In this document: piece by piece, positions 5,632 to 10,899 of the stretch | How positions within the stretch are numbered: the stretch's first letter is position 1 | Layout: each line of letters starts with the position of its first letter | DNA from: Leptospira wolbachii serovar Codice str. CDC | Lineage (GTDB): Bacteria; Spirochaetota; Leptospiria; Leptospirales; Leptospiraceae | Reading direction: 5' to 3' | DNA length: 10,899 nucleotides | Assembly (NCBI RefSeq): GCF_000332515.2 | Contig: NZ_AOGZ02000004.1 | Span: 1-10,899, forward strand | The notes under the pieces: model-generated | Told to the model about the DNA's origin: nothing | The model's database searches: none | Seen by the model: only the letters and a program-made list of their open reading frames with translations | Position numbers and translations under genes: made by a program

Positions 5632-6285
5632 TTAATTGGTTCGAATAACGGTATATTCTGGAAATTCCTTGCCTGAGAGACTTTTTATAAAGGTTCCTTT
5701 TGATTTCAAAGTAAAGCCTGGTGATATTAATTTAGTATATGGCGATTTAAAGTAAAGATAGACATTTACTCTGTTTGCAATAATAAAAAATCCTTCCTTT
5801 TCGCTAGGCATTTTTATCATTTTAATATAAAAATTTAGCCTGAAGCACTTGTCTTTATAAGCGAAGGGATTAATGATTGATTGATCAAATTCATATAAAG
5901 TAGACAAGCCTGTGCATTCTTCCTTGTAATAATCATCTTCAATTTTTCTAGTTAACACATACGATTTTGTTGAGAATACAATCAATGGATCTTTTAAGCC
6001 TAATACTTTCGCAGCATAAAATTCCTCGTTTTCGCCTATGACTTCAGCTTTTAATTCTTCTTCTTCGCATTTTTCACTGTTGATTATATTTGAATAATCT
6101 TCGATATTCTTAATATCTTTAATCCAATATTGGCAATTTATCGAAACTTTGAATATTCTGTCATTTTTTAATAATTTTATAGACTGATCATACTTTACTA
6201 AGTCATCGACTGATCTTATTTTAGTAATACAATTTGTTGATGACAAACTTACTATTAATAGTTTTAGAATAATTTTTTTTTTCAT
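5632..6285 (-). CDS. Predicted lipoprotein, first of a tandem pair
   Basis: A 217-aa protein with a basic start (MKKKIILK), a hydrophobic stretch and a spirochaete-style lipobox SSTNC, placing lipidation at Cys19. The mature chain carries FKVSINCQYW, a VIGENEEFYAAKVLGL segment, ECTGL and NPFAYKDKCFRLNFYIK, all with counterparts in the downstream lipoprotein, so the two arose by duplication. No enzymatic motif or named domain is recognised. The start is ATG at 6285 with a modest GAGAT ribosome site. Cassette C5 contains only these two genes. A role as an outer-membrane or periplasmic lipoprotein is inferred from the signal alone. Confidence 0.82.
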   Translation of the reverse strand: MKKKIILKLLIVSLSSTNCITKIRSVDDLVKYDQSIKLLKNDRIFKVSINCQYWIKDIKNIEDYSNIINSEKCEEEELKAEVIGENEEFYAAKVLGLKDPLIVFSTKSYVLTRKIEDDYYKEECTGLSTLYEFDQSIINPFAYKDKCFRLNFYIKMIKMPSEKEGFFIIANRVNVYLYFKSPYTKLISPGFTLKSKGTFIKSLSGKEFPEYTVIRTN

Positions 6286-6325
6286 TTTTTATCTCGCGGT
6301 TCTAATTGAATGAATTTAATACAAT

Positions 6326-6495
6326 TTCGCATAACGAACTAGACTAACCGACGTAGGCTGGCCCTGAGTCCCGAATGGGACGTTAGGGATTGGCACGACG
6401 CTTGCGTAAGCAAGAGGAGTGACAAAAGCCTATGTGTCGCAGACCGAACGAGGGCGTAAGTCCCGAAGTGAAGCGGTTAGTCGCTGTTATGCGCC
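6326..6495 (-). repeat. attC-like site 6 (cassette C6)
   Basis: 170 bp. Left core TTCGCATAAC (6326-6335) inversely matches the right core of site 5. Right core GTTATGCGCC (6486-6495) matches the left core of site 7. CTAACCG/CGGTTAG L boxes and ACGTAGGCT/AGCCTATGT stem as in site 1. The stop codon of the upstream 468-aa gene lies inside the right core. Confidence 0.9.
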
Positions 6496-7893
6496 GTTTT
6501 TATCTAATATATTGACATTAAAATTTCTCTCTAGGATCTTTTTCATTAAAAGTGCAAAAGAGCTTTTCCAAATTCCTAAGATGATGATATTTAGAAAATT
6601 GGCTCTAAGAAAAAATTCGTCCGAGTCTAAGGAAATCGAGGATTCTGCTGATTTAATTTCGAAGAGTAAAGGACCATATTTTTTTGAAGTGAGAATAATT
6701 TTGAATTTCTCTGAGTTTTTGACAGAAAATATTTTAATATTTTTGTCTTTGATATAGGCAATATTATAAACGTAGTAATATACCTTCGGAATTGGTAGAT
6801 TTTTTTTTATCTGATTGTAGTGGTTTGGTTCAGTATAAAATATTTCTGATTTCAGATATTCTCTTATTATTTTTTTTCTAAGTTTAAAATATTCAATATA
6901 GTATTCTTCTTTAAATCCATATATTTCGGCGCCTAAATTAATTTGCTTTTTTACTTTTAAAAAATTTTTAAAATTTATTTTGTAATTTTTTATAATAGCA
7001 TCCTTTGGCGAAATTAAATTAAATTTTTTATAGAATTCCTCTAAAATTGATAGGATGTTATTACCAGAAATTTCACCTTGTATACTTTCTATATATTTTA
7101 ATATTTCCCTTAATCGATTATTAGGGAAATATTCTACTTTTCTACTGCTAAGATCACCGTTTAATGAATGGAAAAGTATAGTAGCAATCAATTTTAAATC
7201 TAGTTTACCATATTTCTTATAAAAGAATTTAATAATTTTATTATAAGAGTTTGTCTCTTTTTTTTGCAGGTAATTTTGAATAAATAATTCACAACAATTT
7301 TTACCAAAATATTGATGTATGCATTGGGCCTGCTGGATAATTGCTAAACCTTCGTAAATATCATGAACATTTAAAGTGGAGTCTCTAGAATAGTTATTAT
7401 GCTGGTAAAAATGTTCTTTGAATTTCATTATTTCTGAATAGAACTCTTCCGAAATAAATTCTTTTTCAGTTTGAATCCAATCTAGTAGTGGTACATAAAT
7501 ATTTTTATTTTTATTTTTTTGATGAAGAAATCCAATTAAATTTAGTATTTCTAAAAAATTGCTATTTAGATCGACAAATTTAACAAGTTGCTCACTTCCA
7601 TGAACGGAAAGTAAGAAATCATGGTAATGGCGTAGTTCATGATCATAAACTGTGGTAGTATGCAATCGATTAATGAAACTTAACTTTTTGTGATAAATTT
7701 TTAAATCTGATTTTTCATTAATTGTTAAATAAAATGCTGCCTTATTCTCGATTTGTTTTGCTTCTTCCTCTGTAAAGGTCTGTTTCTGAAATAAGGTTTT
7801 TGAATTAATGAATATTCCCGTAAGAATATGGTTGAAAAAGCCTATCTCTCTTGTCACTGGCAATATATTTTTAGCGATGTCTTTGATATTCAT
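6487..7893 (-). CDS. Unknown 468-aa protein with an HExxH-type motif
   Basis: No family is recognised. The N-terminal half has HELRH at residues 85-89 (YDHELRHYHDFLLSVHG), a match to the zinc-metallopeptidase HExxH motif. Some 90 residues later comes HDIYEGLAIIQQAQ, where E181 could be the third zinc ligand as in gluzincins. The C-terminal half is Lys/Ile/Asn-rich (for example KEEYYIEYFKLRKKIIREYL) and ends in a hydrophobic stretch (FFLRANFLNIIILGIWKSSFALLMKK). No signal peptide is evident, so it is probably cytoplasmic. The ATG at 7893 has no Shine-Dalgarno but TATAAA (7899-7904) lies 5 nt upstream, so it may be leaderless. The TAA stop is inside the attC-like core. Peptidase activity is inferred from the motif only. 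Confidence 0.8.
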   Translation of the reverse strand: MNIKDIAKNILPVTREIGFFNHILTGIFINSKTLFQKQTFTEEEAKQIENKAAFYLTINEKSDLKIYHKKLSFINRLHTTTVYDHELRHYHDFLLSVHGSEQLVKFVDLNSNFLEILNLIGFLHQKNKNKNIYVPLLDWIQTEKEFISEEFYSEIMKFKEHFYQHNNYSRDSTLNVHDIYEGLAIIQQAQCIHQYFGKNCCELFIQNYLQKKETNSYNKIIKFFYKKYGKLDLKLIATILFHSLNGDLSSRKVEYFPNNRLREILKYIESIQGEISGNNILSILEEFYKKFNLISPKDAIIKNYKINFKNFLKVKKQINLGAEIYGFKEEYYIEYFKLRKKIIREYLKSEIFYTEPNHYNQIKKNLPIPKVYYYVYNIAYIKDKNIKIFSVKNSEKFKIILTSKKYGPLLFEIKSAESSISLDSDEFFLRANFLNIIILGIWKSSFALLMKKILERNFNVNILDKNGA

Positions 7894-7904
7894 ATTGGTT
7901 TATA
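7893..7904 (-). promoter_or_regulatory. Possible -10 box of the 468-aa gene
   Basis: TATAAA at 7899-7904 lies 5 nt before the ATG. The gene starts only 17 bp from the attC-like core, so any -35 would fall inside the repeat; the sequence there is GCTTTT, a poor match. Read-through from the cassette to the right is an alternative. Confidence 0.3.
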
Positions 7905-7909
7905 AAAAT

Positions 7910-8079
7910 GGCGCATAACGAAAAAGCTTACCGACGTTCCTCGAAGCTGAGCCTCTGTAGGAGGCGTTAGCGTCGGCGCGATTTTTGCGGAGGCAAAAAA
8001 TCGTGCCGGAGAGGAATGTGTCGGAGACCGAGCGAGGCCGTAAGTGCCGAAGCGCAGCGGTAAGCGGATGTTAATTGCA
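7910..8079 (-). repeat. attC-like site 7 (ORF-less cassette C7), second stem family
   Basis: 170 bp. Left core GGCGCATAAC (7910-7919) inversely matches the right core of site 6. Right core GTTAATTGCA (8070-8079) matches the left core of site 8. It has GCTGAGCCTC/GAGGCGTTAGC instead of the CCCTGAG hairpin and a long ATTTTTGC/GCAAAAAAT hairpin. The left spacer is GAAAAAG rather than GAACTAG. It is nearly identical to site 10. Confidence 0.9.
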
Positions 8080-8110
8080 GTAGGTTTCTGCAGAAAAAGA
8101 TAATAGTCGA

Positions 8111-8343
8111 AAGGGAAATCTCATCAAGCGCGAAAATTTTCGATCCGAATCTTTCTTTTTTTATAAATTTATATTGGAACTAGTGAATTAAAAACTCATC
8201 TTTCTTCATTTAATGGAAAAATATAAATCTTTAGCAAATCACAGTTTGATAAAAGTATATTTGAAGAGAGTTTCCACTACTTAAAGGCAGTAATATATTA
8301 ATTCCTCAACCCTTTCTAAAGAAAATTTTCGCGCGTTTTTTTT
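8111..8343 (+). ncRNA. Candidate cassette-borne small RNA in ORF-less cassette C7
   Basis: Cassette C7 (7919-8368) has no ORF of note on either strand. Its unique part holds GCGCGAAAATTTTC (8128-8141) and the exact reverse complement GAAAATTTTCGCGC (8321-8334), followed by eight T (8336-8343). On the plus strand this would be a 14-bp closing stem with a terminator-like tail. TTGCAG (8075-8080), 18 bp, GATAAT (8099-8104) could be a promoter, giving an RNA of about 230 nt. The same arrangement is conserved in cassette C10, with the ends better kept than the middle. The strand is opposite to all genes. Alternatives are a DNA-level palindrome or protein-binding site. Confidence 0.35.
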
Positions 8344-8359
8344 ATATGATTTAACCTAT

Positions 8360-8528
8360 TGCAATTAACGAACTAGACTTACCGAAGTTGTCCGACCCTG
8401 AGTCCCGGAATGGGACGTTAGGGACTGGCACGTAGTTTGCGGCTGCAAACGAGTGACAGGAGGACAATTTGCCGCAGGCCGAGCGAGGCCTTGTGCCGAA
8501 GCGTAGCGGTAAGTCGTTGTTATACGAA
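8360..8528 (-). repeat. attC-like site 8 (cassette C8)
   Basis: 169 bp. Left core TGCAATTAAC (8360-8369) inversely matches the right core of site 7. Right core GTTATACGAA (8519-8528) matches the left core of site 9. CTTACCG/CGGTAAG L boxes, AAGTTGTCC/GGACAATTT next stem and the CCCTGAGTCCC/GGGACGTTAGGG hairpin. Confidence 0.9.
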
Positions 8529-8545
8529 GTCTCCAATGTAGACAT

Positions 8546-9478
8546 TTAATTTTTCTTTATAGAGGTTTCTTCTAGGTAAGTTTGAACTGCTTGGATAGTC
8601 GTCATCCAATTTCTATTAAATTTTACAGCTGATAGCTTTCCGGTTCTTGCAAGTAAAGAAAGATATTCTAATGAAAAATTGCAATATTTGGTTGCTTCCT
8701 TTAGGGTGATGTATCCCTGTTTTTCATTTGAAGAATCTGGTCTAAGAGCATTAAGATAAATTATCAAAGATCTTTCAATTGAGCGTCCAACAAAATCAAG
8801 GAATGTTGATGGATTTCCCTTATCAGCTTCTCGTAGAACTTTATAATATTTTTTTCTATCGAGATGTAGAATAACTGCTGGAGGGTAACCTTCCTGCATA
8901 AGAATTAGATTCATTAAAAGCCTTGCAGTTCTTCCATTTCCGTCAATGAAAGGATGTATGAATACTAGTTTGTAATGCATCCACGCAGCTATTTCTGGTA
9001 TTGATATTGATTTATAATTTATATAATACCATTCAACTAATTCCATTACTAGATCATATATTTTTCCTGCACTGGGAGGTATATGAGAAGCTCCCGTGAT
9101 TCTAACATTGGTACTTCTAAAGACTCCAGCCTGTTCATCATCAATATTCTTTAATATTTTCCCATGAATTTCTCGAATTAGATTTACTGATATGAAGGTT
9201 TTTTTCTTTATTATTTCTTCGAGGAAGTAAATTCCTTCTTTGTGATTTAAAACTTCAAAATGCTCCCTGAGGCTCTTGTTCCCAATAGTAATTCCTTGTC
9301 TTAAAACTAAATCCGTTTCTTGTAAGCTAAGAGTATTTCCTTCAATGGCATTTGAGTTGTATGTCCACTCTAAATAGAATTGTTCGTTTAGTTTACTAAC
9401 AATTCCTTTAGGAAGAGGCCTTAGTTTATCTAATTCCTTCTTTTTCCCTTCGATACTTTTTATGAGATTTGGGTTCAT
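8546..9478 (-). CDS. Fic-domain AMP-transferase with C-terminal HTH
   Basis: A 310-aa Fic protein. Fic enzymes usually transfer AMP from ATP to a Ser, Thr or Tyr hydroxyl on target proteins. The catalytic motif is complete: HPFIDGNGRTAR at 175-186. An N-terminal inhibitory helix motif, SNAIEG (42-47; S/TxxxE-G/N type), fits class II Fic proteins that self-inhibit through the Glu. The ATP-side region reads GVFRSTNVRITGASHIPPSA (118-137). After the Fic fold comes a small excisionase/MerR-like helix-turn-helix, YITLKEATKYCNFSLEYLSLLARTGKLSAVKFNRNW (256-291). No separate antitoxin is present. It is the only gene of cassette C8. The ATG at 9478 sits 8 nt after TATAAT. The HTH may repress its own promoter (inference). 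Confidence 0.93.
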   Translation of the reverse strand: MNPNLIKSIEGKKKELDKLRPLPKGIVSKLNEQFYLEWTYNSNAIEGNTLSLQETDLVLRQGITIGNKSLREHFEVLNHKEGIYFLEEIIKKKTFISVNLIREIHGKILKNIDDEQAGVFRSTNVRITGASHIPPSAGKIYDLVMELVEWYYINYKSISIPEIAAWMHYKLVFIHPFIDGNGRTARLLMNLILMQEGYPPAVILHLDRKKYYKVLREADKGNPSTFLDFVGRSIERSLIIYLNALRPDSSNEKQGYITLKEATKYCNFSLEYLSLLARTGKLSAVKFNRNWMTTIQAVQTYLEETSIKKN

Positions 9479-9510
9479 ATCGGATAATTATATTTTTAAT
9501 CAATCCGATA
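9478..9510 (-). promoter_or_regulatory. fic promoter with inverted-repeat operator
   Basis: On the minus strand TATAAT (9487-9492) lies 8 nt before the ATG; no good -35 is seen at 16-18 bp. Exact 8-bp inverted arms TATCGGAT (9478-9485) and ATCCGATA (9503-9510) flank the -10, and one arm reaches the A of the start codon. It is a plausible operator for the HTH domain of the Fic protein. Confidence 0.6.
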
Positions 9511-9556
9511 CCATTTCAATCCTTTATTTATTTAATTCGATGTAAATTTTGGAGAT

Positions 9557-9727
9557 TTCGTATAACGAACTAGACTTAACGACGTTCCTCGACCCTGAGT
9601 CCCTGAAGGGGACGTTAGGGGCTGGAACGAGGCTTGCGGAGGCAAGAGGAGTTCCAGAGAGGAATGTGTCGAAGACCGAGTGAGGGCGCAAGTCCCGAAA
9701 CGAAGCGTTAAGTCGCTGTTATACGAC
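9557..9727 (-). repeat. attC-like site 9 (cassette C9)
   Basis: 171 bp. Left core TTCGTATAAC (9557-9566) inversely matches the right core of site 8. Right core GTTATACGAC (9718-9727) matches the left core of site 10. L boxes are CTTAACG (9575-9581) and CGTTAAG (9706-9712), changed on both sides relative to the CTTACCG/CGGTAAG type. ACGTTCCTC/GAGGAATGT next stem. Confidence 0.9.
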
Positions 9728-9750
9728 GTCACCATTGTAATGATAAAAAA

Positions 9751-10056
9751 TTAAGAAGCTATTGCTAAATCTTTGTAATTGTGAATTCCGTTAAATTCTT
9801 TCTGTTTTTTTAACATTTCTTCTTCCAAATCGTAATCATTTTGTAAACCAAGCCAGAACTGCGGAGTAGTTCCGAAGAATTTCGATAACCGAATTGCGGT
9901 ATCAGCAGAAACAGATCTTTTATATAGTAGAATTTGACTGATTCTCGTTTGCGGAATACCAGTTTCCTTCGCAAGTCGATATGCAGTGATTTTTAAGGGA
10001 GTAAGAAACTCTTCCAATAGAATTTGTCCCGGATGGATGTTTGGTAAACGTTTCAT
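9751..10056 (-). CDS. higA: HigA antitoxin of an intact higBA module
   Basis: A 101-aa HigA/VapI-type antitoxin: NIHPGQILLEEFL (6-18), an XRE-type helix-turn-helix at about 24-58 (TAYRLAKETGIPQTRISQILLYKRSVSADTAIRLSKFFG), then FWLGLQNDYDLEEE. It should neutralise HigB and repress the operon. The start is ATG at 10056 (MKRLPNIHPG): an AAGGAG lies just upstream and the gene then matches the 101-aa homologue at 257-562; a longer in-frame start at 10086 overlaps the toxin's end and has no ribosome site. It starts 13 nt after the toxin's stop. The cassette-end repeat begins 23 bp beyond the stop. Confidence 0.94.
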   Translation of the reverse strand: MKRLPNIHPGQILLEEFLTPLKITAYRLAKETGIPQTRISQILLYKRSVSADTAIRLSKFFGTTPQFWLGLQNDYDLEEEMLKKQKEFNGIHNYKDLAIAS

Positions 10057-10069
10057 ATAATCTCCTTTC

Positions 10070-10351
10070 TTAATGGTAATCAACAATTTCTAGTAAAGAA
10101 GCATTATTTCCATCCCAATTAAAGCAGATACGCCATTGATCATTAATACGTATGCTGTACTGACCTTTCCTATCGCCTTTTAAAGGCTCAAGTTTATTGC
10201 CAGGAGGAACTTTTAAATCTTCTATATTTTGAGCATTATTTACCATCCTAAGCTTTTTTCTGCCTTGGTTCTGAACTTCAGTTGGTAAATCTTTAGAAAA
10301 CTCACCTTTCCAAACTTTTTCAGTTTTTTTGTCAGCAAAACTTAGAATCAC
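10070..10351 (-). CDS. higB: HigB toxin, intact (mRNA interferase)
   Basis: A 93-aa RelE-superfamily toxin of the HigB 'killer' family, expected to cleave mRNA on the ribosome. Family features are [17 protein letters not shown], then ARRKLRM-like [50 protein letters not shown] and the C-terminal EIVDYH. Length is typical. The start is GTG at 10351, 6 nt after a -10 box and lacking a Shine-Dalgarno. The toxin precedes its antitoxin, as usual for higBA. It is closely related to the frameshifted higB at 574-856 and serves as the reference for that lesion. Confidence 0.94.
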   Translation of the reverse strand: MILSFADKKTEKVWKGEFSKDLPTEVQNQGRKKLRMVNNAQNIEDLKVPPGNKLEPLKGDRKGQYSIRINDQWRICFNWDGNNASLLEIVDYH

Positions 10352-10386
10352 TATTGTATACTAACGTAAAGCGATACTGTTGTCAA
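10351..10386 (-). promoter_or_regulatory. higBA promoter of cassette C9, leaderless geometry
   Basis: TTGACA (10381-10386), a 17-bp spacer, TAGTAT (10358-10363), then 6 nt to the GTG start, so transcription would begin at about the start codon. GTATAC at the -10 is a short palindrome. The arrangement is the same as in cassettes C1, C2 and C4. Confidence 0.65.
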
Positions 10387-10420
10387 TCGATATTATATTC
10401 AGAATTTAATTTCAGGTGAT

Positions 10421-10589
10421 GTCGTATAACGAAAAAGCTTACCGACGTTCCTCGTAGCTGAGCCTCAGTATGAGGCGTTAGCGTCGGCGCGATATTTGCG
10501 GAGGCAAAAATCGTGCCGGAGAGGAATGTGTCGGAGACCGAGCGAGGCCGTGAGTGCCGAAGCGTAGCGGTAAGCGAATGTTAATTGCA
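10421..10589 (-). repeat. attC-like site 10 (ORF-less cassette C10), second stem family
   Basis: 169 bp. Left core GTCGTATAAC (10421-10430) inversely matches the right core of site 9. Right core GTTAATTGCA (10580-10589) matches the left core at 10873. GCTGAGCCTC/GAGGCGTTAGC hairpin and GCAAAAAT-type second hairpin. It is almost the same sequence as site 7, showing that C7 and C10 are sister cassettes. Confidence 0.9.
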
Positions 10590-10620
10590 GTAGGTTTCTA
10601 TTGTTATAGATATTAGTCGA

Positions 10621-10856
10621 AAGGGAAATCTCATCAAGCGCGAAAATTTTCTATCCGAATCTTTCTCTTCTTATAAATCAAGATTGGACCTAGCGAATTA
10701 GAAACTCATTTTTTTTTCGTTTTAATTGGAAAAATATATATCGTTTGCAAATCACAGTTTAATAAAAGAATCTTTGAAGAGAGTCTCCGCTACTAAAAGG
10801 CAGTAATATATTAATTCCTCAACCCTTTCTAAAGAAAATTTTCGCGCGCTTTTTTT
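10621..10856 (+). ncRNA. Candidate cassette-borne small RNA in ORF-less cassette C10
   Basis: Sister of the element at 8111-8343. The 14-nt arms GCGCGAAAATTTTC (10638-10651) and GAAAATTTTCGCGC (10834-10847) are unchanged, and seven T follow (10850-10856). TTGCAG (10585-10590), 18 bp, GATATT (10609-10614) match the promoter-like boxes of C7. Point changes and small indels separate the copies, most in the middle, and no reading frame is kept between them, which argues for RNA or DNA-level function rather than coding. Confidence 0.35.
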
Positions 10857-10872
10857 GTATGATTCAACCTAT

Positions 10873-10899
10873 TGCAATTAACGAACTAGACTAACCGAC
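10873..10899 (-). repeat. Partial attC-like site 11
   Basis: Left core TGCAATTAAC (10873-10882), then the spacer GAACTAGA and the L box CTAACCG, cut by the window edge. The core inversely matches the right core of site 10, which closes cassette C10 and shows that the array continues to the right. Confidence 0.85.

Larger units (their letters stand above)
1..10899 (-). mobile_element. Integron-type gene cassette array (internal part)
   Basis: Ten complete units, each made of one gene, a small operon or an ORF-less stretch followed by a GC-rich structured repeat of about 170 bp, all in the same orientation. In the minus-strand reading each repeat starts with an R''-like core (for example GTATAAC), has paired L boxes, and ends with an R'-like core (GTTATAC). 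The cores on the two sides of each cassette are exact inverted copies, as in integron cassettes cut at G^TT. Genes point left, so the integrase/attI end should lie right of the window. No integrase is visible here, so calling this an integron rests on site structure and cassette organisation only. Confidence 0.85.

Noticed and set aside
6419..6757. Plus-strand ORF of 112 codons
   Set aside because: It starts in attC-like site 6 and is antisense to the 468-aa gene; its N-terminus is repeat sequence.
8213..8284. Plus-strand 23-codon ORF in ORF-less cassette C7
   Set aside because: In the sister cassette C10 the ATG is ATT and the frame is not kept, so it is not conserved coding.
8128..8334. 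The 14-nt inverted pair of C7 as ends of a miniature transposon
   Set aside because: The arms lie well inside the cassette with no flanking target duplication, and the cassette itself is bounded by recombination cores.
8351..8545. Minus-strand ORF of 64 codons through attC-like site 8
   Set aside because: Repeat-derived and lacking a ribosome site; structure, not coding, explains its conservation.
9532..9735. Minus-strand ORF of 67 codons through attC-like site 9
   Set aside because: Repeat-derived; the GC-rich palindrome simply lacks stops in this frame.
76..10882. Repeats as a CRISPR array or insertion-sequence ends
   Set aside because: Repeats are 170 bp with variable spacing and genes between them; no cas genes, transposase or target-site duplications are seen.

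Overview
This window is an AT-rich bacterial cassette array, organised like the inside of a sedentary chromosomal integron. Every gene I accept lies on the minus strand. Each gene, or small gene group, is followed directly downstream by a GC-rich structured repeat of about 170 bp (ten complete copies, plus the start of an eleventh) that behaves like an integron attC site. No integrase, attI, rRNA, tRNA, CRISPR array or transposase is visible. The gene direction puts the integrase/attI end beyond the right edge of the window. AT-rich genes, spirochaete-type lipoproteins and the toxin-antitoxin (TA) types suggest a spirochaete, possibly Leptospira. That is an inference; the sequence does not prove it.

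The best evidence for cassettes is at the repeat ends. The 10-nt right core of each repeat is the exact reverse complement of the left core of the NEXT repeat, at all ten junctions, although the core sequence differs from junction to junction (GTTATACGAC, GTTATGCGAC, GTTAGTTGCA, GTTACACGCA, GTTATGCGAA, GTTATGCGCC, GTTAATTGCA, GTTATACGAA, GTTATACGAC, GTTAATTGCA). This is expected if each cassette carries its own R'' box and the tail of its own R' box and was inserted by cleavage at G^TT.

Layout (cassette bounds by the G^TT rule): C0 1-84 (partial); C1 85-1027, higA antitoxin with a frameshifted higB; C2 1028-2308, a membrane protein plus a Gp49-like toxin and XRE antitoxin; C3 2309-3777, three overlapping genes (Cys-rich small protein, PlsC-like acyltransferase lacking the catalytic His, TM2 protein); C4 3778-4783, UPF0175 antitoxin and PIN/DUF3368 toxin; C5 4784-6334, two related lipoproteins; C6 6335-7918, a 468-aa HELRH-containing protein; C7 7919-8368, no ORF; C8 8369-9565, Fic protein with a C-terminal HTH; C9 9566-10429, intact higBA; C10 10430-10881, no ORF and a sister of C7; C11 begins at 10882.

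Four of the eight gene-bearing cassettes carry TA modules (one broken) and a fifth carries Fic, as expected for cassettes that stabilise a large array. Several of these genes have their own promoter with the -10 box 6-8 nt before the start codon, so they are probably expressed as leaderless mRNAs independently of any distant integron promoter. The most novel-looking items are the two ORF-less sister cassettes, each with a conserved 14-nt inverted repeat ending in a T-tract (candidate cassette-borne small RNA), and the unusually long attC-like sites, whose stems covary around a conserved internal loop.
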